Positions 8,054-16,305 of a stretch of 40,450 bases of DNA are shown here, piece by piece; the first letter of the stretch is position 1; each line of letters starts with the position of its first letter. This DNA comes from Paenibacillus kobensis NBRC 15729 (GTDB taxonomy: Bacteria > Bacillota > Bacilli > Paenibacillales > Paenibacillaceae), in NCBI RefSeq assembly GCF_004000825.1, contig NZ_BILZ01000052.1, positions 1 to 40,450 on the forward strand, in the 5' to 3' direction. The notes beneath the pieces are model-generated. The model saw nothing but the letters and a program-made list of their open reading frames with translations. It searched no databases and was not told the DNA's origin. A program made the translations under genes and the position numbers.

Positions 8054-8602
8054 CTATGCCCGGTCTTGCTGAACGGTTCTCCCTGTATAATACATGCGGT
8101 CAGGCGCGGGCTCGTTCTCTTTGGCGGCCATAGAAGAAATAAGCAGCTTGAACACGGCCGTCTTGCTGCCCATGGACGACACATACCGCTCCAGATGGCT
8201 TCGCTTAAGCGGCTCGTTATAATAGCCCGGCGTATATTTGTCGATCAAGCCTTGCATCGCTTCTGTCGCTTCCGATAGATCGATTACGATCTCGACGGAA
8301 CCGTGGATGACCACGCTCATATACGCGGTATCAATATGCGCAGGGACCGGGTCGGCGATCGTGCCGTACTCTTCGCTTACGGTGAAGCAGGCTCTCGGAT
8401 TCTCGTGCATAATGGCGACTTTCCGTCCTTCCTGCGCTCCGTGGAAGTACACGGCATCTCCCAGCCATACGAAGTTGAGCGGAATAACGTAAGGGATGCC
8501 GTCTTGGGACAAGCCGAGGAAGCCGGTCCGTGCCTGGTTTAGAAAGTCTCGGATACGGTCTGCATCCGTGCAGGCCCGTTTTTGCATGCGAATGGGGAAC
8601 AT
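8054..8602 (-). CDS. Pyridoxamine 5'-phosphate oxidase-family flavoprotein (NimA-like)
   Basis: A 182-residue protein of the split-barrel flavin-binding fold. The segments TGFLGLSQDGIPYVIPLNFVW, VYFHGAQEGRKVAIM and ACFTVSEEYGTI are typical of the PNPOx/NimA group, which bind FMN and often carry out small-molecule reductions. The C-terminal YYNEPLKRSHLERY and KTAVFKLLI segments also fit. GGAGAG lies about 8 nt before ATG 8602. It is divergent from a MocR regulator across 100 bp, a common pairing, and is likely its target. The substrate is unknown; it is not the classical PdxH enzyme. Confidence 0.85.
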   Translation of the reverse strand: MFPIRMQKRACTDADRIRDFLNQARTGFLGLSQDGIPYVIPLNFVWLGDAVYFHGAQEGRKVAIMHENPRACFTVSEEYGTIADPVPAHIDTAYMSVVIHGSVEIVIDLSEATEAMQGLIDKYTPGYYNEPLKRSHLERYVSSMGSKTAVFKLLISSMAAKENEPAPDRMYYTGRTVQQDRA

Positions 8603-8656
8603 CGCTCTCTCTCCTTCAAGTTAACGTCGATATGATATACTCATTTTAGGTATGAA

Positions 8657-8676
8657 GTGTCCTTTGCAAAAGATAC
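8657..8676. promoter_or_regulatory. Candidate MocR operator, imperfect palindrome
   Basis: GTGTCCTTTG and CAAAAGATAC are abutting half-sites that match as an inverted repeat at 8 of 10 positions. They lie in the 100-bp gap between the divergent PNPOx-like gene and the MocR gene, about where promoters for both should be. The role is inferred from position only. Confidence 0.4.
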
Positions 8677-8702
8677 AGTTTCGAACAATTTAAGAGGGAC
8701 AG

Positions 8703-10151
8703 ATGGTGAGAGATATGATTAGTTTAACGCCGGAGATCGATCGGCAAAGCCGTGTTCCTCTCTATCAGCAGCTATATGGCTACATTCGCAAGCAGATCGA
8801 GGACGGCATTCTGAAGGAGGAGGAGCGGATTCCTTCCGTGCGGCAGATGTCCTCCTATCTGCAGGTTAGCAAGAATACGGTGGAGACGGCGTATCGGCAG
8901 CTATTGGCGGAAGGGTATATTCACAGCCGGTTGCGAAGCAGGCTCTGCGTGTTTCCGATCGAGACATTGGCTTCGAGTGCGGTGGGGCGGCGGCAAATAC
9001 CTGAGGGCTTAACCGAAGAGACCAAGGTTCGCACTGCTGTGCCGGCGGCGCATGACGTGATTGATTTTGAATACGGGGACGTGGAGAAGGATAAGTTCCC
9101 GCTGAAGCGGTGGAAACAATGTTTGACAGACGCGCTGAATGACCATTTGGAAGAGGTTGTCGGTTATGGCGACCGGCAGGGCCATAAGGGGCTGCGGACG
9201 GAAATCGCGAAGTACTTGTACCAATCGCGCGGGGTACTATGTTCGGCGGAACAAGTGTTTCTCGGTGCAGGCACGCAGCAAATGATCAGTCTGCTCTGCC
9301 AGTTGCTCGGCTTGTCGGGGCGGGTTGCCATGGAGGATCCGGGCTATAACGGAGTTAGAACGGTGTTCGCGAACCACGGGTACGAGATCGTGCCGGTTCC
9401 GCTCGATCCTGACGGCCTGTCCGCCGAACATCTGCGAATGAGCGGCAGCCGGTTGGCGTATGTAACCCCGTCGCATCAATTTCCGATCGGGATGGTCATG
9501 CCTGTCCGGTTAAGGACGAGACTGCTCCAATGGGCGTACGAGAATAACGCCTATCTGATCGAAGATGACTACGACAGCGAGTTCCGTTACCAAGGCCAGC
9601 CGATTCCGGCGCTCAAGGCGATGGATACTGGCGACAAGGTCATTTATCTCGGCACGTTCTCGAAGTCGTTCTTGCCTGGCGCCCGGCTTAGTTATGCCGT
9701 ACTGCCGGAATCGCTTGAAGCCGAATTCAAGAAAGGGCAGCAGGTGTACAGCCAGTCCGTGTCCCCGCTCATCCAGACGGCAACGTATTTGTTCATGTCC
9801 CGCGGGTACTTCGAAGCGCATATCCGCAGAATGAGGAAGCTGTATCAGAACAGGCATCGGACACTGATCCGCGCCATATCAGAGTATTTGGGAGACCGAG
9901 TCGGTGTCATTGGGGAGAAATCGGGCATGCATCTGCTGCTCGACGTGCATGGTCGCGACAGCGATGAACTGCTCGAGGCGGCGTTCTCGCACGGTGTGAA
10001 GGTGTATTCGCCGCGAATCCAATGGATGAATCCGGAGGAGTGCCCGCCAACCTACGTCATGCTTGGGTTCGCGGGATTGACGGAGGAGCGTATCCTGAGC
10101 GGGGTGGCCCGGCTGCGGCAAGCTTGGTTCGGTGAATCAAGTTCGATTTAA
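8703..10151 (+). CDS. MocR-family transcriptional regulator (GntR HTH fused to aminotransferase)
   Basis: A 482-residue protein. Residues about 15-85 form the GntR winged helix (VPLYQQLYGYIRKQIEDG, PSVRQMSSYLQVSKNTVETAY). From about residue 115 a fold type I aminotransferase domain follows, with IEDDYDSEFRY (residues 286-296) and the PLP lysine in GTFSKSFLPG (K321). MocR proteins use PLP as an effector and regulate vitamin B6, GABA or amino-acid genes. AGAGGG lies close before ATG 8703; the ATG at 8715 is an alternative. The divergent flavoprotein gene is the likely target. There is no pdxST nearby, so PdxR identity is not claimed. Confidence 0.92.
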   Translation: MVRDMISLTPEIDRQSRVPLYQQLYGYIRKQIEDGILKEEERIPSVRQMSSYLQVSKNTVETAYRQLLAEGYIHSRLRSRLCVFPIETLASSAVGRRQIPEGLTEETKVRTAVPAAHDVIDFEYGDVEKDKFPLKRWKQCLTDALNDHLEEVVGYGDRQGHKGLRTEIAKYLYQSRGVLCSAEQVFLGAGTQQMISLLCQLLGLSGRVAMEDPGYNGVRTVFANHGYEIVPVPLDPDGLSAEHLRMSGSRLAYVTPSHQFPIGMVMPVRLRTRLLQWAYENNAYLIEDDYDSEFRYQGQPIPALKAMDTGDKVIYLGTFSKSFLPGARLSYAVLPESLEAEFKKGQQVYSQSVSPLIQTATYLFMSRGYFEAHIRRMRKLYQNRHRTLIRAISEYLGDRVGVIGEKSGMHLLLDVHGRDSDELLEAAFSHGVKVYSPRIQWMNPEECPPTYVMLGFAGLTEERILSGVARLRQAWFGESSSI

Positions 10152-10199
10152 ATAAAAATAGCTTCCCGCACATCCTGTCGCAAGGATCGTGCGGAAAGC
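10151..10199 (-). terminator. Terminator of ilvE
   Basis: A long stem (10161-10175 with 10182-10199, inner ATCCT/AGGAT and outer GCTT/AAGC pairs) has one bulge. On the minus strand it is followed by TATTTTTATTT, which overlaps the end of the convergent MocR gene. It lies downstream of the ilvE stop at 10241. Confidence 0.7.
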
Positions 10200-10240
10200 C
10201 AGCTAATTAAACGTTCTTATCAACCGAACGGACCGGTCGA

Positions 10241-11311
10241 TTATACCTCGATAACCCAGCCGAACGGATCCGGCAGGTCGGTGCGTTGAATGCCGGTGAT
10301 CGTGTCATATACGCGGCTGGACAGTTCGCCCGTCTTGTTGTTGTTAATGACGAGCTTCTCGCCCGCGTAGTGAAGAGCGCCGACTGGCGAGATAACTGCA
10401 GCCGTACCTGTACCGAAGGCTTCTTCAAGCGTGCCGTTCTTGTGTGCTTCTACGAGCTCGTCGATCGAGATTGCGCGCTCTTCGACCGGGATATCCCACG
10501 AGCGGAGCAACTGCAGAACCGACTTGCGCGTAATGCCGTCAAGAATGCTGCCGTTCAGCTCCGGCGTGATGACCGTGCCGTTGATTTTGAAGAAGACGTT
10601 CATGCTGCCGACTTCTTCGATATATTTGCGGTGCACGCCGTCGAGCCACAGCACTTGGGAGTAGCCGAGCGCCGATGCGCCTTCTTGTGCTTTCAGGCTT
10701 GCCGCATAGTTGCCTGCCGTCTTCGCGTTGCCGACGCCGCCTTTGACTGCGCGGACATACTCGGATTCGACGTGAATCGGAACCGGGTTCAAGCCTTCGC
10801 TGTAGTAAGCGCCGACTGGCGACATAATAATCATGAACATGTACTTCAAGGATGGCGATACGCCAAGCGCTGGTTCAGTAGCGATGACGTACGGACGAAT
10901 GTAGAGCGACGTGCCCGGTTCCGACGGAACCCACTCGCGGTCGACGTCGATGAGCGTGCGAAGCGCTTCAGCCGCAACTTCCGGATCGACCGCCGGAATG
11001 CTCAGACGCTCGTTGGAGCGGTTCAGACGCTGCCAGTTCTGATCTGGGCGGAACAATACGACGCGGTTGTCGTCTGTCCGGTACGCTTTGAGGCCTTCGA
11101 AAATCGTCTGGCCGTAGTGGAACACCTTCGCAGCGGGATCGAGCGATATGTTCTGATACGGAATGACGCGAGCGTCGTGCCAGCCTTGACCAGCATCGTA
11201 ATCCATAATGAACATGTGGTCGGTGTAAGTTTTGCCGAATACAAGATTTTTCTCATCTGGACGCGGCTTTGGATTGCTCGTGCGGGTAACCGAAATTGAA
11301 ACTTTCGACAA
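10241..11311 (-). CDS. ilvE: Branched-chain amino acid aminotransferase
   Basis: A 356-residue class IV PLP aminotransferase that interconverts Val, Leu and Ile with their 2-oxo acids. Family features are FHYGQTIFEGLKAYR (residues 64-78), the PLP lysine in GNAKTAGNYAAS (K197), the EEVGSMNVFF segment and the GTGTAAVISPVG phosphate-binding loop near residue 315. The start is a TTG at 11311 with AAGGGG nine nt upstream. It is divergent from a LysR-type gene, whose product is a natural candidate regulator. No T-box or CodY-like site was recognised upstream, though a LysR-type palindrome lies in the gap. Confidence 0.96.
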   Translation of the reverse strand: MSKVSISVTRTSNPKPRPDEKNLVFGKTYTDHMFIMDYDAGQGWHDARVIPYQNISLDPAAKVFHYGQTIFEGLKAYRTDDNRVVLFRPDQNWQRLNRSNERLSIPAVDPEVAAEALRTLIDVDREWVPSEPGTSLYIRPYVIATEPALGVSPSLKYMFMIIMSPVGAYYSEGLNPVPIHVESEYVRAVKGGVGNAKTAGNYAASLKAQEGASALGYSQVLWLDGVHRKYIEEVGSMNVFFKINGTVITPELNGSILDGITRKSVLQLLRSWDIPVEERAISIDELVEAHKNGTLEEAFGTGTAAVISPVGALHYAGEKLVINNNKTGELSSRVYDTITGIQRTDLPDPFGWVIEV

Positions 11312-11364
11312 CGTGAACAGCCCCTTATCGTTAAATTAAAGTGAAGTAATCGCTTTTATTAATT

Positions 11365-11432
11365 GAATGGTATCATTCTCTTCTATATATTGAAAGTATC
11401 TGTTTTATTGAGTCAACATACTTTTTAGGTAT
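11365..11432. promoter_or_regulatory. Candidate LysR-type binding sites between ilvE and lysR
   Basis: Two palindromes lie in the divergent gap. GAATG-GTAT-CATTC at 11365-11378 is nearer ilvE. ATAC-N7-GTAT at 11418-11432 fits the T-N11-A rule of LysR boxes and sits 24 nt before the regulator start. An autoregulatory site plus an activation site is the usual arrangement for this family. Confidence 0.5.
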
Positions 11433-11455
11433 GGACAGGACGGAGGGTGACAACG

Positions 11456-12355
11456 GTGGATATACGGCAGCTGCGCTATTTTATCGCGATCGCGGAGGCG
11501 GGCCAAATTACACGTGCTGCAAAGACGCTCAACATGGAACAGCCGCCGCTCAGCCGGCAGTTGAAGCAGATGGAACGGGAACTCGGCGTGATCTTATTCG
11601 ACCGCAGCGGCAAGCAATTGACGCTAACGCACGCCGGAGAACTGCTGCGGGAGCGTGCAGAAATGCTGCTGCGGCAGTTCCATGAGACGGTGCAGGAAGT
11701 GCGGGAGGTCGAGGAGGGCGTACAAGGGCTGCTGTCCATTGGCGCTGTCGTCTCGTGCGTCTCGCTGCTTCCTCGTGCGATCGAACGTTTCCGGGAAAAG
11801 TATCCCCAAGTCACGTTCAAAATAAGCGAAGGTGACCACTTTTTGCTCGGCGATGCGCTGGTGAAGCGCGGTATCGAGCTGGTCGTCGCCAGGCTGCCGT
11901 TCGAATTTGCCGCCGATTCGCCGTATGAACACGATGTGCTGCGGCTGCCCTCCGACCCGTATGTAGCCGTTATTCCGCGCAAATGGACGTCCGCCGACAC
12001 GCAGTCGTCGATATCGCTGGAGGAGCTTGCCTCGCATCCGTTTCTGACGCTGAAGACGGATCAGACGATCGGCATGCACGAGCAGGTCATGAACGAATTT
12101 CGCCGCAGTGGTCTTGCCCCGCGCATTATTTGCGAATGCTCGAGCGTCGCGATTATTTTATCGTTGGTTGCAGCGGGCATCGGTGCCACCGTGCTGCCGA
12201 AATCAGTCGTTGCAATGTCGCCGATCGATGCGCTTCGCATGCTCCAGATCGAGGGCGCCGACTTCCAATCCGAAGTAGGCATCGTGTGGCTGAAAGACCG
12301 GTATTTGTCGAAGAGCGCGCGGCGTTTTATCGAGCAGTATAAGGACGGATATTAA
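11456..12355 (+). CDS. LysR-family transcriptional regulator
   Basis: A 299-residue protein starting at GTG 11456, placed 8 nt after GGAGGG; the in-frame GTG at 11447 overlaps that ribosome site. It begins MDIRQLRYFIAIAEAG and continues through the LysR winged helix to about residue 60 (TRAAKTLNMEQPPLSRQLKQ). The periplasmic-binding-like effector domain follows (GLLSIGAVVS, then VAAGIGATVLPKS near residue 250). It is divergent from ilvE and is likely its regulator and its own. The effector is unknown. Confidence 0.92.
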   Translation: MDIRQLRYFIAIAEAGQITRAAKTLNMEQPPLSRQLKQMERELGVILFDRSGKQLTLTHAGELLRERAEMLLRQFHETVQEVREVEEGVQGLLSIGAVVSCVSLLPRAIERFREKYPQVTFKISEGDHFLLGDALVKRGIELVVARLPFEFAADSPYEHDVLRLPSDPYVAVIPRKWTSADTQSSISLEELASHPFLTLKTDQTIGMHEQVMNEFRRSGLAPRIICECSSVAIILSLVAAGIGATVLPKSVVAMSPIDALRMLQIEGADFQSEVGIVWLKDRYLSKSARRFIEQYKDGY

Positions 12356-12550
12356 GAGCCTAACACCCATCAACCTAAGGGGAGTGTACCCCCGTTGGAT
12401 ATTGGTGTTATTTGATGGAGTCTCGAGGCGTTTTTGTGCTGGATGGATTGGTGCATGGTGCAGATGTTTATGTTTGGCCAGGTGGCGTTATATACATATA
12501 TTGTTATTCGAGACGTTTTAAAGAAGAGTATGTTTCGGGAGGCCGGCAGG
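12356..12550 (+). promoter_or_regulatory. Leader and candidate promoter of the ABC transporter operon
   Basis: TAACACC (12361-12367) pairs with GGTGTTA (12404-12410), with further inner pairing (GGGG/CCCC), giving a stem-loop that may end the lysR transcript although no T-run follows. Further on, TTGGCC (12474-12479), a 17-nt spacer and TATATT (12497-12502) make a plausible promoter for the ABC genes. Confidence 0.4.
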
Positions 12551-13432
12551 ATGAGCGCGGTAGTTCGTCTGGAAAACGTGAGTAAGGTCTATGAGAACAT
12601 TGAAGTGTTGAAGCGAATCAACCTTTCGATCGGTAAGCGGCAGGTGGTCGGTGTGGTCGGGCCGAACGGGTCGGGCAAAAGCACGTTGCTCAAAATCACT
12701 GCCGGGTTGATTCGGCCAACGGGCGGCGGCATACATACTGAGGCGGGAGGCGCTAAGGCGGCCGTTGGTTATGTCCCGGAGCGGTTCCCGCAGCTGAGGC
12801 TGACTCCGCGGGAGTATTTGTTATCGATGGGCCGGTTTCAACGGATCGAACGGGCAAGACTGGAAGCTCGCATTGCTGAACTGCTGGAATGGTTCGGTAT
12901 GACGGGAGCGGAGCGCCGCCGGATGAATGATTTCTCCAAGGGGATGCTCCAGAAGGTTAATCTGATGCAAGCGGTGCTGAATGAGCCTGATTTGCTCGTA
13001 ATGGACGAGCCGTTGTCGGGCTTGGATACGGCAGCCCAGCATGAACTGGTTCGGCTGCTTGGCGGGTTGAAAGAGCAAGGGATGGCCATGCTGCTGAGCT
13101 GCCATGAGGAGCTGTTGCTCGAGCGGCTCGCTGACCGGGTCGTTGCTCTTCGGGCAGGAGAACTGGGGGAACGTCATTCCTCTATTATAAAAGAAGCCGA
13201 TGTTGTCATAACATGCAGATTCCAATCGCCGGACCGGGTGCTTCAATTGGAGAAGAAATGTGCGGACTTGCTGCTGCAATCTACCGGCGGCGGTCTACAT
13301 TTGATTCAGGTTGAAGTATGGCGAGTGGATGATGTGCTGCGGCATATTTTGGAGTTGGATGGTTCGGTCGTTTCTGTCATTCCGGGCACGCACGGCGTGC
13401 GTGCGGTTGAAGGGGGGATGGCGGGTGTATAG
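12551..13432 (+). CDS. ABC transporter ATP-binding protein
   Basis: A 293-residue ATPase. Walker A GPNGSGKST is at 37-45, a divergent signature DFSKGMLQ at 127-134, Walker B LLVMDEPLSGLD at 148-159 and the switch histidine in LLSCHEE (H185). This is the pattern of export-type ATPases that partner ABC-2 permeases (antibiotic, bacteriocin or polymer export). The start is ATG 12551 after GGGAGG; longer in-frame starts (12530, 12434) lack a good ribosome site. The last about 80 residues form an extra C-terminal domain. It overlaps the permease gene by 8 nt, so the two are translationally coupled. The substrate may be linked to the secreted protein and lipoprotein genes downstream, but this is inference. 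Confidence 0.9.
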   Translation: MSAVVRLENVSKVYENIEVLKRINLSIGKRQVVGVVGPNGSGKSTLLKITAGLIRPTGGGIHTEAGGAKAAVGYVPERFPQLRLTPREYLLSMGRFQRIERARLEARIAELLEWFGMTGAERRRMNDFSKGMLQKVNLMQAVLNEPDLLVMDEPLSGLDTAAQHELVRLLGGLKEQGMAMLLSCHEELLLERLADRVVALRAGELGERHSSIIKEADVVITCRFQSPDRVLQLEKKCADLLLQSTGGGLHLIQVEVWRVDDVLRHILELDGSVVSVIPGTHGVRAVEGGMAGV

Positions 13433-14135
13433 AGAGCTGGTCGTGTATTTGATCCGTAATTACAGCCGGTCTTACCGGTATGTCCCTCCGCTGTTTGCTT
13501 TCCTTATGTTCGTTGTGTTCCTCTATTCCTACAAGCCGAATTACGTGATGAGCAGCTTCGCAGTGACAGCTTCCGCTCTCTTCGTCGTATCGAGCTGGAT
13601 TTGTTACACTTTTATACGGTCGGAGCATCCGGTCCAGGAACAGCTGTCGATGATTCATATGAGAAGTGTGCCGCGCTACTATGTTGGGATGCTTGTCTCC
13701 GTTTTGGCGGTTGTTTTTGCTTTTGCAGTTTTTGCCCTAGCGTATCCGATCGTATTCAATAAACTGGTGAGAATGCCAACGCCGGCCGAGATTGTTGTCG
13801 GCTTGCTAGCGCATATGGGGATGGCTTGCTTGGGATCGGTGATCGCTTGCTTCTTCAACCAGCGGTTTGTACCGCGTCCGTTTTTTGCTATTGGCGGCCT
13901 GTTAGGCGTCGCGATATTGTCGTTCAGCCAAGGTGCGTTAGCGCAGCAGCTGGGCGAGCAGTTCCAATGGATCGAATGGGCGTTGCCCCCGGCTTTTCAG
14001 CTTCTTGATTTGATGATGAATTACGGCTCCTATTCCTCTGGGAGTACAATCGGGAGCATCGTGCTGCCGTTTCTGTACGCGGCGGTGCTTGCGGCGATCT
14101 TCGTCAGGCTGATGAAGAGAAGGCTAGCCGGATGA
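13425..14135 (+). CDS. ABC-2-like membrane permease
   Basis: A 236-residue protein starting at GTG 13425, inside the end of the ATPase gene and preceded by a G-rich ribosome site (AGGGGGG). It has about six membrane segments: near residues 20-35, 40-60, 85-110, 125-150, 155-175 and 210-230. It ends in a basic MKRRLAG tail. No sequence family beyond the ABC-2/export permease type is recognised. With the ATPase it would make a two-gene export-type transporter. Confidence 0.75.
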   Translation: MYRELVVYLIRNYSRSYRYVPPLFAFLMFVVFLYSYKPNYVMSSFAVTASALFVVSSWICYTFIRSEHPVQEQLSMIHMRSVPRYYVGMLVSVLAVVFAFAVFALAYPIVFNKLVRMPTPAEIVVGLLAHMGMACLGSVIACFFNQRFVPRPFFAIGGLLGVAILSFSQGALAQQLGEQFQWIEWALPPAFQLLDLMMNYGSYSSGSTIGSIVLPFLYAAVLAAIFVRLMKRRLAG

Positions 14136-14366
14136 TGGGGGCGGCTGCAGCGCGCAGTCCCGCTGACCCATAACGACACAAAATGTGTCGTAAAAGTCGG
14201 AGCGTCGGAGCGCCGCTGCGCGGGTTTGTAACGAAGAAAAAAATTATAACAAAATCTCCCCCTTGGGGGTGATAGTCCATAATTGGAAAAACATATAGTA
14301 TTTTGTGTAGAGAAGCTTGGCGCCAGCGACTCTTCTGTTTATTTAATCATGAACTGGAGGCTCGTT
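14136..14366 (+). promoter_or_regulatory. Intergenic region with strong palindrome ahead of the secreted protein gene
   Basis: ACGACACA (14173-14180), three A, TGTGTCGT (14184-14191) is a perfect 8-bp inverted repeat with no T-run on either side, so it looks like an operator rather than a terminator. A tandem GTCGGAGC repeat follows near 14196-14211. Just before the gene is a CCCCC-TT-GGGGG hairpin around 14258-14269. Sequence becomes A+T-rich from about 14235 on. No consensus promoter could be fixed. Confidence 0.45.
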
Positions 14367-14930
14367 ATGAAATCTATTATTAAAAAATCTTCCAAATTGT
14401 TGGCTGTTTCACTTGTTTTTGGTGCAATGTTCGCCGGTAGCGCTTTTGCTAAGTCGTCTGAGTATCACATTGACTATACGACCGACTATATTAAGCCGAG
14501 TTTGAAGAGCTTGGTTAGTGCTGCGTCTTCGTCTTCCTCCTCCACCCCTACCTATCAATGGAGTTACTCTGGAACGTTTAATCATATTATCTATACCTCA
14601 AGTCAGCTTACAGTTACACCAAGCACCACTATCTCCATCGCCGCGAAGCAGAAACTAAATAACAGCAGTTATGCTACTCCTAAAGTAGAGTACCGCTGGG
14701 TTTATAAAGGTTCGGAACCTAGTAATGATACAAATCTTACAAATGCTATCACTTGGGAAGGCGGAACATCAACGGTATATGCCTCTAAAACCCTAACGTT
14801 TAATGTCGGTACGAATGCTGATCCAGGCGGTACGATTGCCTATTTAAGAATGTGGAATCAAAACAATGCTAACGGCTCAAGTAATCCTGGTACAAAAATT
14901 ATTGAGATAAGCGGCGATGTAAGCTACTAA
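14367..14930 (+). CDS. Secreted protein, function unknown, second cassette
   Basis: A 187-residue protein with ATG 14367 placed 8 nt after GGAGG; the longer frame from 14283 has no ribosome site. Residues 1-28 are a Sec signal peptide (basic start, hydrophobic LLAVSLVFGAMFAGS, then AFA). The mature protein has no cysteine, has a run of nine residues that are nearly all serine near position 58, and alternates like a beta-rich fold with many Thr, Asn and Tyr. No family is recognised. A strong hairpin separates it from the downstream lipoprotein gene, the same order as 3467-3844 with 2070-3389. Codon use is more A+T-rich than in the flanking ABC and PBP genes. Confidence 0.78.
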   Translation: MKSIIKKSSKLLAVSLVFGAMFAGSAFAKSSEYHIDYTTDYIKPSLKSLVSAASSSSSSTPTYQWSYSGTFNHIIYTSSQLTVTPSTTISIAAKQKLNNSSYATPKVEYRWVYKGSEPSNDTNLTNAITWEGGTSTVYASKTLTFNVGTNADPGGTIAYLRMWNQNNANGSSNPGTKIIEISGDVSY

Positions 14931-14955
14931 TTTTGTATAGAGTTTAATGTGGATG

Positions 14956-14993
14956 TAGAACCTATGGCTTCGAGTCATAGGTTCTATCTTTAG
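14956..14993 (+). terminator. Hairpin between secreted protein and lipoprotein genes
   Basis: TAGAACCTATG (14956-14966) pairs perfectly with CATAGGTTCTA (14976-14986), 11 bp with a 9-nt loop, followed by TCTTTAG. The weak T-run suggests a leaky terminator or an mRNA stabiliser that would give more secreted protein than lipoprotein. The AGGAGG of the next gene follows at once. Confidence 0.65.
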
Positions 14994-15012
14994 TAGGAGG
15001 CGATGGGACTGC

Positions 15013-16305
15013 ATGGTGTATTATGGCCGGAAGACATATATGCTAGCTTTTGCAATAATCGTAGTATTCGCGGGTGCGCTGTTAAGCTCGTGTGGTAAGG
15101 AGGAAAATCATAAAAGAGAGGGGGGGCAATTAGCGATTACGGTACCCTATTCGTCATATAAAGAATATTTGGAGAGTTCAATCGTCCAAGAGTTTCGAAA
15201 AGTGCATCCGGATATTAATGTAACAGTAGGATATAGCTATAATGATTTTAAAGACGATTTCAGTCGTGACGTGGAAGGGAGTGTTCTGAATCAATTGGAA
15301 CATACCGATTTATATTTTGGTATTACATATGCTCAATATGACTATTTAAAAAAGGGGGACGAATTGACGGATCTAAGAACGATGTTTCAGATTACGGATT
15401 TCAAGGAAAACAAATTATTTAACCCAATAATAGAGGCTCTTTCGGAAGAGAAACGTATTTTTGCAATGCCTATGGGCTTCTTCTCTAATTCAATAGCATA
15501 CAATGTCTCTATATTCGATGAATTAGGGATATTGTATCCGAACGAGCGCAATACCTGGGACGAGCTTTATGAGATTTCAGAAAAGATCGTCGAGAAGTCA
15601 AACAAAAAGTATTCCGGAATTGTACTGAATGATGAGAGGTACAATAATTTCGGGAAAGCGCTCGATGTGCTTAGTTTTCCGTTACAAGGGGATCTTTATG
15701 AGAAGAAAGGGGATCATGTGGTAATTAAACGAGATAAGATGTCTTATTTCATTGATTTCTACAAGAAAGGAATCGCGGGGGACATTATTGCACCGAGGAT
15801 GGAAGACTTCTGGAATGGACGCGCAGGTATGGGGTTTTTTAATCTGTATGATTACGGCGCATATGATAACGGGAGAGTTGATTATAAGATTATTAGCGCT
15901 CCATACTTTGCGGGAAGTTCTAATACTTATGTATTGCCTGGAGATATGTTTGCAATTCCGGTTTCGAGCTCTAATAAACAATTGGCCTGGACATTCATCG
16001 ATTTTGCGGTCAGAAACTACGGTCCCCAGTTCGATAGTGGCTCTACCGGATGGTTCCCGGTATTACAAAGCGAACGATTAAAGGAACAAAAAATCGGTAA
16101 TGTACCCGCCGCTCCCTTCTACCAAATGGGTACATTGGTCAAGCAGCAGGTACCGATATATAGTCTTGACGAATATTTCTCTTTCAACGAAATCCTTCAT
16201 GACAGTTTTAATCAGCTATTAAGCGATCAGATTACGAAAGAGCAGTTTTTTCGAGATACAGCTGATCAACTAACAACCGTTTATAAGCAGATGGAGGAAG
16301 AATAA
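15013..16305 (+). CDS. Extracellular solute-binding lipoprotein, third orphan
   Basis: A 430-residue lipoprotein. The signal ends in LLSSC (Cys about 27) and is followed by a charged KEENHKRE linker. The mature part has the family 1 binding-protein pattern: LAITVPYSSYKEYLESSIVQEFRKVHPDI, the segment FAMPMGFFSNSIAYN near residue 155 and MFAIPVSSSNKQLAWTFIDF near residue 310. ATG 15013 lies 12 nt after GGAGG, a long spacing; GTG 15016 is an alternative. Its stop overlaps the start of the next gene by one base. It is linked to a two-component ABC exporter, not to importer permeases, so it may sense or capture a ligand rather than feed uptake. Confidence 0.83.
   Translation: MVYYGRKTYMLAFAIIVVFAGALLSSCGKEENHKREGGQLAITVPYSSYKEYLESSIVQEFRKVHPDINVTVGYSYNDFKDDFSRDVEGSVLNQLEHTDLYFGITYAQYDYLKKGDELTDLRTMFQITDFKENKLFNPIIEALSEEKRIFAMPMGFFSNSIAYNVSIFDELGILYPNERNTWDELYEISEKIVEKSNKKYSGIVLNDERYNNFGKALDVLSFPLQGDLYEKKGDHVVIKRDKMSYFIDFYKKGIAGDIIAPRMEDFWNGRAGMGFFNLYDYGAYDNGRVDYKIISAPYFAGSSNTYVLPGDMFAIPVSSSNKQLAWTFIDFAVRNYGPQFDSGSTGWFPVLQSERLKEQKIGNVPAAPFYQMGTLVKQQVPIYSLDEYFSFNEILHDSFNQLLSDQITKEQFFRDTADQLTTVYKQMEEE

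Noticed and set aside
10286-11299. 337-codon frame antisense to ilvE
   Set aside because: A shadow frame; ilvE is unambiguous on the other strand.
14163-14270. Cyclic-di-GMP or other known riboswitch before the secreted protein gene
   Set aside because: The hairpins there do not carry the conserved core sequences of riboswitch classes that I know.
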